Made by a program: the position numbers and the translations under genes. Shown here piece after piece: positions 38,801-47,318 of a DNA stretch of 64,000 nt (position 1 is its first letter; each line of letters begins with the position of its first letter). Below the pieces are notes generated by a model. That model saw only the letters and a program-made list of their open reading frames with translations. It made no database searches and had not been told where the DNA came from. Source of the stretch: Flavobacterium terrisoli (GTDB lineage Bacteria; Bacteroidota; Bacteroidia; Flavobacteriales; Flavobacteriaceae); assembly GCF_030167905.1 (NCBI RefSeq), contig NZ_JARGNA010000003.1, positions 124,001-188,000 on the forward strand, read 5' to 3'.

Positions 38801-41800
38801 TCAAATATGTGCCAATGAAAGTGCTACGTTCACTTTCACAGGAACGCCAAACGCTACGGTAACTTATAATATCAATGGAGGAACCAACCAAACTATTGTT
38901 TTAAATGGAACCGGTACAGCAACATTAACCGGAACTTATACCGCAGATACAACCATCAACATTGTAAGTGTAGCCAGTCCGGGTACTCCAAGTTGTGTGA
39001 ATCCGCAAACGAGCAGTGTGACTTTAACGGTTTTACCATTGCCAACCGCAAGTGTTGCAGTGAGCCCAACAAGCATTTGTGCCAATAGCAATGCGACTTT
39101 TACCTTTACCGGTACGCCAAATGCAACGGTAACTTATAACATCAATGGAGGAACCAATCAAATCATAGTTTTAAACGCCGGAGGAACAGCAATCATTACC
39201 GGAACTTATTCAGCCGATACTACAATAAATATCATTAGTGTTGCGAGTGCAGGTCCACCAAGTTGTGTTAACCCCCAAACCAGCAGTATAACCTTAACGG
39301 TTTTACCACTGCCAACAGTGAGTGTTGCAGTGAGTCCAACTCAGATATGTGCCAATAGCACTGCTACTTTTACCTTTACCGGAACTCCAAATGCAACGGT
39401 GACTTATAACATCAATGGTGGGGCGAACCAAACCATTGTTTTAAACGGAGCCGGTACAGCAACAATTATTGGAACCTATACAGCCGATACCACCATAAAT
39501 ATAATTAGTGTAGCGAGCGCAGGGCCACCAAGTTGTGTAAATCCACAAACCAGCAGTGTAACCTTAACGGTTTTACCATTGCCAACAGTGAGTGTTGCAG
39601 TGAGTCCAACACAAATCTGTGCCAATAGTAGTGCTACTTTCACTTTTACGGGAACGCCAAATGCAACAGTTACTTATAATATCAATGGTGGAACCAACCA
39701 AACCATTATTTTGGATGGTGCTGGTACTGCGACATTAACGGGAACTTATTCAGCAGACACAACCATAAACATCATCAGTGTAGCGAGTGCAGGTCCACCA
39801 AGTTGTGTGAATCCACAAACCAGCAGTGTTACCTTAACGGTTTTACCATTGCCGACAGTAAGCGTTGCAGTGAGTCCGACAAGTATCTGTACAAACAGCA
39901 GTGCAACTTTTACTTTTACCGGCACACCAAATGCTACGGTGACTTATAACATCGACGGCGGAAGTGACCAAACAGTAGTTTTGAATGCAGGAGGAACGGC
40001 TACCATAACCGGTACTTATACTGCAGATACAACCATTAACATTATTAGTGTAGCTAGCGCAGGCCCACCGAGTTGTATTAACCCGCAAACTAGCAGCGTC
40101 ACTTTAACCGTTCTACCATTACCAACAGTTGCTGTAGAAGTAAGTCCAACAACTATCTGTTCTAACGATAGTGCAACTTTCACTTTTACCGGCACACCAA
40201 ATGCAACGGTAACCTATAACATCAACGGAGGAGCAAACCAAACCGTAGTATTAAATGGTTCAGGTACCGCTACCATAACCGGCACCTATTCCGCAGATAC
40301 AACCATTAATATTATTAGTGTGGCAAGCGCTGGTGTTCCAAGTTGCGTTAACCCACAAACGAGCAGTGTAACTTTAACCGTTTTGCCATTACCTACGGTG
40401 AGTGTTGCGGTAAGTCCAACGACTTTGTGTTCGGGTGATTCGGCGACTTTCACTTTTACAGGAACTCCAAATGCAACAGTAACTTATAACATCAACGGAG
40501 GAACCAACCAAACCATTGTTTTAGATGGAGCAGGAACCGCTACTTTAACAGGAACTTATAACGCTGATACTACAGTAAATATCATCAGTGTTGCAAGTGC
40601 AGGTCCGCCGAGTTGTGTGAATCCACAAACGAGCAGCGTTACTTTAACCATACAACCATTACCGACTGTAAGTGTGGCTGTGAATCCGACAACATTGTGT
40701 TCAGGTGATTCAGCTACTTTCACTTTTACGGGAACGCCAAATGCAACAGTGACTTATAACCTCAATGGCGGAACAAATCAGACTGTTATTTTAGACGGAG
40801 CAGGAACCGCTACATTAACAGGAACATATACTGTTAGTACTACGGTAAATATCATCAGTGTTGCCAGTTCAGGGACGCCAAGTTGTGTGAATCCACAAAC
40901 GAGTAGTACAACACTAACGGTAAGCGATCCTCCGGTTGCGGGTGTAAACGCGAGTACAACGATTTGTATTTTAAACCCTTCATTTGATTTATTTCCATTA
41001 TTAGGTCCAACCGCACAACCAGGCGGAACTTGGTCGCCGGCATTAACCAGTGGAACAGGAGTGTTTGATCCGGCTGTTGATGCTGCGGGAATTTATACTT
41101 ATACAATATTAGGAACAACACCTTGTCCGGCTTCATCAGCGACGGTTGAAGTAATCATTAATCCGGTTCCGGATGCAGGAAACGATGGAACGCTGGCCAT
41201 ATGTTCAAACCAAAATCCAGTAGATTTATTTGCCTCTTTATCAGGAACGCCACAACTTGGTGGAACTTGGTCACCGGCATTAGCCAGTGGAACAGGTATT
41301 TTTAATCCGGCTGTTGATGCATCAGGAGTTTACACTTATACGATAGCCGGTATCGCACCTTGTGTTGACGATACATCGACTGTAACCGTAACGGTAACTC
41401 AAGGACCGGAAGCGGGAACCAATAATTCAGTCACGCTTTGTGTGAATAGCCCGGCTCAGGATTTGGCCTTGTTATTGGGCCCGGATTCACAGCCTGGAGG
41501 GACATGGACACCAGCCATGGCGAGTGGAACAGGAGTATTTGATCCTGCAGTTGATGCTCCGGGAGATTACACTTATACATTAACAGGAACGCAACCTTGT
41601 GATAACGACTCAGCCATAATTTCGGTAACTGTGAATCCGGTTCCGGATGCAGGAGATGACAATTCAGTTACTTTGTGTTCGAATGATATTGCCCAGGATT
41701 TATTCTTATTATTAGGTCCAAATGCACAAGCAGGCGGAACCTGGTCACCAGTATTAGCTTCCGGAACAGGAGTATTTGACCCAGCGGTTGATTTGGCATC

Positions 41801-44330
41801 AACTTATACTTATACCGTTGGTGGTGGTTTATGTACTACCGATACGGCAGACGTTGTGGTTAGTGTTACTCAGGCGCCAAACTCTGGTGGAGTAGGACAA
41901 ACCTTAAATGCCTGTGTGAGCTCAACTTCTGTTGATTTATTTGCGGGATTAGACGGAACGCAGGAAACAGGAACTTGGACAGATGATGATTCAACCGGTG
42001 CTTTGACAGGAAATACATTCAACCCATCAGCAATCGGTGTTGGAACCTATCATTTTACCTATACCGTTCTTGGAACCTTGCCTTGTGCCAATGCAACTTC
42101 TACAGTTACGGTCGTTGTGAGTCCACTACCGGTTGCAGGGGTTAATAATACACTGACTTTATGTTCAAGTGATGCGGCTCAGGATTTGTTTGGTTTATTA
42201 GGACCAACAGCAGAACCGGGCGGAACCTGGTTACCGGCATTGGCCAGTGGAACAGGTGTTTTCAATCCGGCTGTTGATGCGACAAATATTTATACTTATA
42301 CAGTTACTTCTGCTGCTTGTCCTTCTGCGTCAGCAACAGTTGATGTTACGGTTATTCCGGCACCCAATTCAGGTGGAGTAGGCCAAACCTTAAATACTTG
42401 TATCAATATAACTTCACTCGATTTATTTACCGGATTAGACGGCACTCAAAATACTGGGGGTACTTGGAATGACGATGACGCTTCGGGAGCATTGACCGGA
42501 AATATATTTAATCCGTCTGCTGTCGCGCTCGGTACTTATCACTTTACTTATACCGTTCTTGGAACTTCGCCTTGTGCCAATTCAACATCAACGGTTACTG
42601 TAATTGTGAATCCATTACCGAATGCAGGAACATTCGTGCCAATCCAACCATTGTGTCCAAGTGTAGGTGTTTTAGATTTGGCTACTTTATTGACGGGTCA
42701 GAATACAGGAGGAGTTTGGACAGACAGTAATGCTCTGGTGGTAACTTCGCCACTCACCATTATTAGTTTTGGACCGGCAACCTATAGTTATACTTATACA
42801 GTTACAACGCCTTGTGGAACGGATACTGAAGTGGTGCAGTTTACTATCTTGGCAAGCCCCGTAATTTCAACAGTCAATATCAATATTTCACAGGCTTGTT
42901 TAGGAACTAATACCATTGTCAACCTAAACGGAATGGCTGATGGAACTTATACCTTGAGCTATGATTTGTCAGGAGCGAATACATTGCCAGATCAAACGGT
43001 AACGGTAACCATAGCTGCATCAAACGGAAACTTTACTATTCCAACAGCTTCATTGCCAAATATTGGAACAACGGTGATTACGTTTACCAATATCGTAAAT
43101 ACTGTAACCAACTGTTCAAACACGCCAGTCAATGTTTCGGCACAAATCGTTGTCAGACCTTTGGCTGATATCGACAGTCCGAATTTATCTGCTGCCAATG
43201 TGTGTTTCGGAACTGATGTCGTGGTTAATATTGTCAATGCCATCAATCTACCGGATGGTGTTTACCAATTCAATTATTCTATTCCGGGAGCGACGCCAAC
43301 TACTGGTGTTACAGGAAATGTAACAGTTACCGGTGGAGTTGGACAATTTACGGTTCCGGCAGCTATATTTACTACTTCAGGAAATTATACCTTAACCGTT
43401 ATCGGAATTGTGGCCTTAACTGGTTGTACCAATGCCGCTGAAACGGCAACGGTTAGTTTTACACTTATCTTATCTCCAAACATTGATAGTGCAACAATTT
43501 CAGCACAAGATACTTGTGCCAATTACAGTAGTGATGTGACTATTTCCGGAATCACTAATTTACCCGATGGAACTTATATCCTTACTTATCAGTTGTCAGG
43601 CGCGAATACGGCATCAGGGACATTATCAGTGACATTTACCAATGGAGGAGCAACTTTCACCATTCCGGGAACTGACTTGGTAAATAATGGCACTACATCT
43701 ATTCAATTGGCTAACCTGACTTCTCCAACATTGTTGTGTGCTGTTGTTGGAGGAAACGCACTGATTGGTAATTTCACAGTTTCATCATTAGGTACACCAC
43801 AAATCATCCAGGACGGAAATCTTTTCTGTGAAGATGACAATCCAACGATAGAAAGTTTAACCGCTAATTTGGTCGGATTCCCAACGGTAACCTGGTATAA
43901 TGCACCAACGGGTGGAACGGCTTACGCCAATACCGATTTGTTGGTTAACGGTACAACTTATTATGCAGCCTTAACCGCAGCGAGTGGTTGTGAAGGTGCA
44001 GTCAGATTGGAAGTAACAGTAGACACAACGGTATGTGATGACATATTCATTCCGGATGGTTATTCGCCAAACAATGATGGTATCAATGACACTTTTGAAA
44101 TCCCGAATCTGGCGTTATTGTATCCGAATTTCAAATTGGAAATCTACAACCGCTATGGAAGTTTAATCTATACCGGAAACAGAAATACTCCAAATTGGGA
44201 TGGAACAACCACCGTAGGTGGATTGAATCTTGGAAACAACTTATTACCGGTAGGCGTTTATTTCTACATATTGAATTTCAACGACGGAGAAAGAGATGCC
44301 ATTCAGGGCAGAGTATATCTAAACAGATAA
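35820..44330 (+). CDS. Giant repeat adhesin-like protein, T9SS type-B (gliding motility-associated C-terminal domain)
   Basis: This 2836-residue protein has a signal peptide (1-30). Three Ig-like modules of the NG-x-x-YY type (about 30-270) are followed by a bridging domain. Fifteen copies of a 90-residue repeat occupy residues 352-1701, each beginning (L/I/Q)PLPT and containing TFTFTGTPNATVTYN and PQTSS. About eight 78-81-residue repeats follow (1702-2344; GGTW, SGTGVF-(D/N)-PAVD), then three roughly 105-residue repeats (2345-2655; GTY-x-L-x-Y, DLSGAN-like) and one more Ig-like module. The type-B sorting domain (about 2740-2836) reads FIPDGYSPNNDGINDTFEIP, NRYGSLIY, NWDG, ending GRVYLNR. No enzyme site was found. 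Adhesion or gliding is inferred. SprF- and OmpA-like genes follow directly. Confidence 0.93.
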   Translation: MRITTLAKNYFFYCVLILTLFGQNGFVYSQCPTITNSNQTFCDTQSPTVASLQATNNGGGIKWFATATSNTQLNNSTVLVNGEDYFVDDNTGNCGPRQSVTVTIYSAPTGANFQGVCVTSLSQATPSNPQFVIIGNNLQWYTTPTGGTALSPTAILTDNTIYYISQTNPNTGCQTSRLSVFVNVGLVPPPTGNPVQEFCNIPGSPPTVGDLVASGNNNWYLTSAFGIPLDPSTPLVNGQFYYATTVDPPCESSDRLEVLVNLYEPNDAGNDGNRSICVNEIATTAPFDLFALLGGTPDNTGVWTGPIATTNGSQGTLNVSTMTLAGSPYVFTYTVSSALCAPDTSTVTITILPLPTASVAVSPTISCSGSSVTFTFTGTPNATVTYNINGGANQTIVLNGSGTATLTGNYTADTTVNIVSIASSGSPSCVNPQTSSVTVTVLPLPTASVAVSPTPICSGGSATFTFTGTPNSTVTYNINGGANQTIVLSAGGTATITGTYTANTTINIVSVASVGPPICVNTQTSSVTLTVLPLPTASVAVSPTSICANSSATFSFTGTPNATVTYNINGGTNQTIVLSAGGTATITGTYAANTTINIISIASAGPPICINPQTSSVTLTVLPLPTVSVAVSPTTICSNTSATFTFTGTPNATVTYNINGGANQTIVLNAGGTATITGTYTADTTINIISVASAGPPSCVNPQTSSVTLTVLPLPTVSVAVSPTQICANSSATFTFTGTPNATVTYNINGGANQTIVLNAGGTATITGTYSATTTINIISVASAGPPSCVNPQTSSVTLTVIPLPTVSVAVSPTQVCENGSATFTFTGTPNATVTYNINGGTNQTIVLSAGGTATITGTYAANNTINIISVASVGPPSCVNPQTSSVTLTVLPLPTAAVAVSPTAICINSSATFTFTGTPNATVTYNINGGANQAIVLNAGGTATITGTYTADTTINIISVASAGPPTCVNPQTSSVTLTVLPLPTVSVSVSPTQICANESATFTFTGTPNATVTYNINGGTNQTIVLNGTGTATLTGTYTADTTINIVSVASPGTPSCVNPQTSSVTLTVLPLPTASVAVSPTSICANSNATFTFTGTPNATVTYNINGGTNQIIVLNAGGTAIITGTYSADTTINIISVASAGPPSCVNPQTSSITLTVLPLPTVSVAVSPTQICANSTATFTFTGTPNATVTYNINGGANQTIVLNGAGTATIIGTYTADTTINIISVASAGPPSCVNPQTSSVTLTVLPLPTVSVAVSPTQICANSSATFTFTGTPNATVTYNINGGTNQTIILDGAGTATLTGTYSADTTINIISVASAGPPSCVNPQTSSVTLTVLPLPTVSVAVSPTSICTNSSATFTFTGTPNATVTYNIDGGSDQTVVLNAGGTATITGTYTADTTINIISVASAGPPSCINPQTSSVTLTVLPLPTVAVEVSPTTICSNDSATFTFTGTPNATVTYNINGGANQTVVLNGSGTATITGTYSADTTINIISVASAGVPSCVNPQTSSVTLTVLPLPTVSVAVSPTTLCSGDSATFTFTGTPNATVTYNINGGTNQTIVLDGAGTATLTGTYNADTTVNIISVASAGPPSCVNPQTSSVTLTIQPLPTVSVAVNPTTLCSGDSATFTFTGTPNATVTYNLNGGTNQTVILDGAGTATLTGTYTVSTTVNIISVASSGTPSCVNPQTSSTTLTVSDPPVAGVNASTTICILNPSFDLFPLLGPTAQPGGTWSPALTSGTGVFDPAVDAAGIYTYTILGTTPCPASSATVEVIINPVPDAGNDGTLAICSNQNPVDLFASLSGTPQLGGTWSPALASGTGIFNPAVDASGVYTYTIAGIAPCVDDTSTVTVTVTQGPEAGTNNSVTLCVNSPAQDLALLLGPDSQPGGTWTPAMASGTGVFDPAVDAPGDYTYTLTGTQPCDNDSAIISVTVNPVPDAGDDNSVTLCSNDIAQDLFLLLGPNAQAGGTWSPVLASGTGVFDPAVDLASTYTYTVGGGLCTTDTADVVVSVTQAPNSGGVGQTLNACVSSTSVDLFAGLDGTQETGTWTDDDSTGALTGNTFNPSAIGVGTYHFTYTVLGTLPCANATSTVTVVVSPLPVAGVNNTLTLCSSDAAQDLFGLLGPTAEPGGTWLPALASGTGVFNPAVDATNIYTYTVTSAACPSASATVDVTVIPAPNSGGVGQTLNTCINITSLDLFTGLDGTQNTGGTWNDDDASGALTGNIFNPSAVALGTYHFTYTVLGTSPCANSTSTVTVIVNPLPNAGTFVPIQPLCPSVGVLDLATLLTGQNTGGVWTDSNALVVTSPLTIISFGPATYSYTYTVTTPCGTDTEVVQFTILASPVISTVNINISQACLGTNTIVNLNGMADGTYTLSYDLSGANTLPDQTVTVTIAASNGNFTIPTASLPNIGTTVITFTNIVNTVTNCSNTPVNVSAQIVVRPLADIDSPNLSAANVCFGTDVVVNIVNAINLPDGVYQFNYSIPGATPTTGVTGNVTVTGGVGQFTVPAAIFTTSGNYTLTVIGIVALTGCTNAAETATVSFTLILSPNIDSATISAQDTCANYSSDVTISGITNLPDGTYILTYQLSGANTASGTLSVTFTNGGATFTIPGTDLVNNGTTSIQLANLTSPTLLCAVVGGNALIGNFTVSSLGTPQIIQDGNLFCEDDNPTIESLTANLVGFPTVTWYNAPTGGTAYANTDLLVNGTTYYAALTAASGCEGAVRLEVTVDTTVCDDIFIPDGYSPNNDGINDTFEIPNLALLYPNFKLEIYNRYGSLIYTGNRNTPNWDGTTTVGGLNLGNNLLPVGVYFYILNFNDGERDAIQGRVYLNR
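36873..40922 (+). repeat. Fifteen tandem 270-bp coding repeats
   Basis: Units begin at 36873 and every 270 nt thereafter up to 40653, with no insertion or deletion in any unit. The encoded 90-residue repeat is strongly conserved, while third codon positions vary between units. Variation clusters at the residues after SPT (for example TIC, QIC, SIC, TLC) and after NQT. Confidence 0.93.
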
Positions 44331-44335
44331 GGAAG

Positions 44336-45301
44336 ATGAGTACAAATAGGAAACATAGCATTTTAAAATACCTTTCAGTCCTACTTATTGTATTGGGCTC
44401 TTCTTCTATGGTGGCTCAGCAAGATCCTCAGTTTACCCACTATATGTACAATATGAGTGTTATCAATCCGGCTTATGCAACCGAGAACAAAGATGTCATT
44501 AATATGGGCGGTATTTATCGTGCCCAATGGGTTGGCATCGAAGGCGCACCAACAACCGGTTCCTTTTTTATCCACAAGCCCTTATCCAAAAAAGTAGAAG
44601 TAGGTCTTTCAGTAGTTCATGATGAAATTGGAGATGTGGTGCAGGAAAGTAATATTTTTGCCGATTTTGCCTATGTATTATCACTCTCTGAAAAAACAAG
44701 ATTGTCTTTTGGAGTAAAAGCTGGAGTTACCCTTTTTAGTGCCAACTTCAACGGTTTTCAATATACTGATCCTGTCCTTGATCCGGCATTTCAGGATAAC
44801 ATCAACAAAACATTTCCTAATATCGGCGCCGGAACCTATTTGTTTGGCGACAACTATTACCTTGGGTTTTCCACACCGAATTTAATGACGTCAAGACATT
44901 TGGAAACCCACAATGGTTTGGTTGGAAGTGGCGTTGAATCGGTTCACTTTTTTATGACCGGTGGATATGTCTTTACCTTTAACGGCAATGATAATTTTAA
45001 ATTAAAACCGGCATTCATGGCCAAAGGCGTGGAAGGCGCACCGGTTTCGATAGATGTAACGACAAACGTTTTAATCAACAACCGATTAGAATTAGGAGCC
45101 GGTTACCGCTGGGATGATTCTGTGAGCGGTTTGGTAGGTTTTTATGTGACACCAACACTAAGAATAGGTTATTCTTATGATTATACACTTTCGGATTTGA
45201 GAAAATACAACTCAGGTTCGCATGAAGTGTTTGTTTTGTTCGACCTCGATTTGGGTCGACTCTCAGGAAAAGGGTATGATAAATCACCAAGATTCTTTTA
45301 A
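44336..45301 (+). CDS. PorP/SprF family outer-membrane protein
   Basis: This 321-residue protein has a signal peptide (about 1-27, ending MVAQ) followed by the family opening QDPQFTHYMYNMSVINPAYA. It continues as amphipathic beta-strands consistent with a barrel, including GGIYRAQWVGIEGAPTTGS and GYRWDDSVSGLVGFY. SprF-like proteins are encoded next to type-B T9SS substrates and are needed for their secretion or surface attachment in Flavobacterium. An in-frame ATG at 44195 overlaps the adhesin gene and is rejected. The ATG at 44336 lies 5 nt after the adhesin stop. Confidence 0.92.
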   Translation: MSTNRKHSILKYLSVLLIVLGSSSMVAQQDPQFTHYMYNMSVINPAYATENKDVINMGGIYRAQWVGIEGAPTTGSFFIHKPLSKKVEVGLSVVHDEIGDVVQESNIFADFAYVLSLSEKTRLSFGVKAGVTLFSANFNGFQYTDPVLDPAFQDNINKTFPNIGAGTYLFGDNYYLGFSTPNLMTSRHLETHNGLVGSGVESVHFFMTGGYVFTFNGNDNFKLKPAFMAKGVEGAPVSIDVTTNVLINNRLELGAGYRWDDSVSGLVGFYVTPTLRIGYSYDYTLSDLRKYNSGSHEVFVLFDLDLGRLSGKGYDKSPRFF

Positions 45302-45302
45302 A

Positions 45303-47192
45303 ATGGATACGATGAAAAAAATCTTCTACATACTTTTTGTTTTTTGCAGTATCACAACTCTTTTTGCCCAGAAAAAAGTAAGTGTCAAACAAGCCCATTC
45401 CTTGTTTGACAGAAAATCCTATGTCAAAGCCGCGGCGGCTTATGAGCAATGCGAACAATCAAGAAAAGTATTGCAGAATTTGGGAGATTGTTACTATTAC
45501 AATTTCCAAATGGATAATGCCGTTCGTGCCTATGGCCAGTTGTTTTTTACCTATAAGGATAGTGTGAAAAAAGAGGTTTATTTCCGTTATGCCAATGCCT
45601 TGAAAGGCACCAAAGATTTTGATAAAGGCGATAAAATCATGTCGGAATACTTAGGTTTTGACCAAAACACTCCTAAGTTCATGAAGAACGTTACCCGAAA
45701 TACTCCGAATAGTTTCAAACTCGAAATGATGTCGAAAAACAAAACCAATGGTGATTTCGGAATTGCTTTCTTTGGTGAAAAAGTAACCTTCGCTTCATTA
45801 AGAAATGCCGAAGAGAAAGCCTATGGCTGGAACGACAGGCCTTATCTCGATTTGTTTATGGCTTCCGTAAATGACAAAGGACAATTGGTCAAAGTAGAAC
45901 CATTTCCGGAAAGCATCAATACCAAAAAACACGAAAGCAACGCCACGTTCAGCACAGATGGTAAAACCATGTATTTCAATAGAACCGGTGACAAGCAAGT
46001 GGAAATCAACAACGAAAGAGTGGCTACGGTAAAAATTTATAAGGCAGAATATGTAGGTGATAAATGGACGAATGTCAAAATGTGCTCGTTCTCGAGTGAT
46101 GAATATTCTGTGGAACATCCATTCCTGACTAAGGACGGAAAGAAATTATACTTTGCCAGTGATATGAAAGGAACGATCGGTTCGATGGATATTTTTGTGG
46201 TTGATATTTTACAGGATGGCACTTTTGGCCAACCGCGAAATTTAGGGGAAACCATTAATACGATTCACCGCGAACAGTTTCCTTTTCTAACCGAAGACGG
46301 AACGCTATACTTTGCTTCAGATGGCCATCAGGGCAATGGAAACCTGGATATTTTCATGAGTTATAAATTGAGTGAAACCGAATTTGACAAGCCGTTGAAT
46401 TTAGGTTCAACCATCAACAGCGAAATGGACGACTTCAATTTCATTCTGGATGAAGAGAAGGACAAAGGTTATTTTGCATCCAACCGAACCGGTGATGACA
46501 ATTTGTACACCTTTGTTCGTGAAGACAACAAGCTGCAATATTTGGTTGAAGGTGAAGTAAGAGATATGAAATCGACTGAACTTTTGCCGGGCGCAACGGT
46601 TAAGTTGTATAATGACAAAGGCGAATTGCTCGAGGAGATTTTAGTAGGGAAAGATGGAGATTTCACTTTCAATACGGAACCCAACAAGAAATACAAAATC
46701 ATGGCTTTCAAAGATTTTTATATTCCGGCTGAAGCCGAATTTGATACGAGTGTAAAAGGAAAAGTCTATATCGATTTACAGATGAAAGTCGAGTCATACT
46801 ATGACGCCGAAGATATCATCAACAAAAAAGAAGACGGAACGGTTTTAATCGAATTGGAAAACATCTATTTCGATTTGGACAAATGGAATATCAAGCCTCA
46901 AGCGGCACAAGTGCTAAACGTGTTGGTTGGCCTTTTGAAAAAATACCCATACATGGAAATTCAGATTGGTTCGCACACCGATACACGTGCTTCCGAAATG
47001 TATAACCTGAGATTATCAAACAGAAGAGCGGCTTCTGCTTTAGAATATTTGGTACAAAACGGCATCGATAGAAAACGACTCAAATCGGTTGGTTATGGCG
47101 AAAGCAAGCCATTGATTATTTGTCCGAAAAACGATTGTACCGATTCCGAACATGCCACCAATCGTAGATGTACGTTTATGATCTTGAAATAA
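45303..47192 (+). CDS. OmpA-family protein with TPR-like, PD40 propeller and carboxypeptidase-regulatory-like domains
   Basis: This 629-residue protein has a signal peptide (ending LFAQ, about 23), then a TPR-like helical part (about 25-120). WD40-like PD40 repeats follow (about 140-430; DGKTMYFNRTG, DGKKLYFASDMKG, DGTLYFASDG). A carboxypeptidase-regulatory-like beta domain (about 420-500; GEVRDMKSTELLPGATVKLY) leads to an OmpA peptidoglycan-binding domain (about 520-629; IYFDLDKWNIKP, GSHTDTRASEMYNLRLSNRRA). It starts 1 nt after the SprF-like stop; ATG at 45312 is an equally good start. This is the usual partner gene in type-B secretion cassettes. Confidence 0.9.
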   Translation: MDTMKKIFYILFVFCSITTLFAQKKVSVKQAHSLFDRKSYVKAAAAYEQCEQSRKVLQNLGDCYYYNFQMDNAVRAYGQLFFTYKDSVKKEVYFRYANALKGTKDFDKGDKIMSEYLGFDQNTPKFMKNVTRNTPNSFKLEMMSKNKTNGDFGIAFFGEKVTFASLRNAEEKAYGWNDRPYLDLFMASVNDKGQLVKVEPFPESINTKKHESNATFSTDGKTMYFNRTGDKQVEINNERVATVKIYKAEYVGDKWTNVKMCSFSSDEYSVEHPFLTKDGKKLYFASDMKGTIGSMDIFVVDILQDGTFGQPRNLGETINTIHREQFPFLTEDGTLYFASDGHQGNGNLDIFMSYKLSETEFDKPLNLGSTINSEMDDFNFILDEEKDKGYFASNRTGDDNLYTFVREDNKLQYLVEGEVRDMKSTELLPGATVKLYNDKGELLEEILVGKDGDFTFNTEPNKKYKIMAFKDFYIPAEAEFDTSVKGKVYIDLQMKVESYYDAEDIINKKEDGTVLIELENIYFDLDKWNIKPQAAQVLNVLVGLLKKYPYMEIQIGSHTDTRASEMYNLRLSNRRAASALEYLVQNGIDRKRLKSVGYGESKPLIICPKNDCTDSEHATNRRCTFMILK

Positions 47193-47232
47193 GTTAGTTG
47201 TTGTAAGTTGTTATAAATTGGATTTTTGAACG

Positions 47233-47267
47233 AAATGCATACTTTAACCGGTATGCATTTGTTTTTT
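47233..47267 (+). terminator. Intrinsic terminator after the OmpA-family gene
   Basis: AAATGCATAC (47233-47242) pairs with GTATGCATTT (47251-47260) around an 8-nt loop, followed by GTTTTTT. It closes the adhesin-SprF-OmpA unit. Confidence 0.88.
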
Positions 47268-47291
47268 ATACCGCTATTCATTTCGAATCTG

Positions 47292-47299
47292 TATTTTTG
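47292..47299 (+). promoter_or_regulatory. -7 promoter box for the PafA-type phosphatase gene
   Basis: TATTTTTG matches TAnnTTTG, 19 nt before the start at 47319, giving a very short leader. No TTG is seen at the -33 spacing. Confidence 0.55.
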
Positions 47300-47318
47300 T
47301 AATACTTAAATAAATGTC

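Noticed and set aside
39843..40088. Minus-strand open frames inside the adhesin repeats and other long genes
   Set aside because: They are opposite-strand shadows of repetitive coding sequence, Cys/Ser-rich with no recognisable domain.
36873..40922. Regularly spaced repeats that could suggest a CRISPR or satellite array
   Set aside because: The period is 270 bp, the frame is open throughout and the units encode a conserved 90-residue domain. This is a coding repeat.
44195..44335. Earlier start for the SprF-like gene overlapping the adhesin gene
   Set aside because: The extra 47 residues are Arg/Gln-rich, lie in another frame of the adhesin sorting domain and would hide the signal peptide.
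45222..45302. Earlier start for the OmpA-family gene
   Set aside because: It overlaps the end of the SprF-like gene and would place 27 residues before an otherwise good signal peptide.
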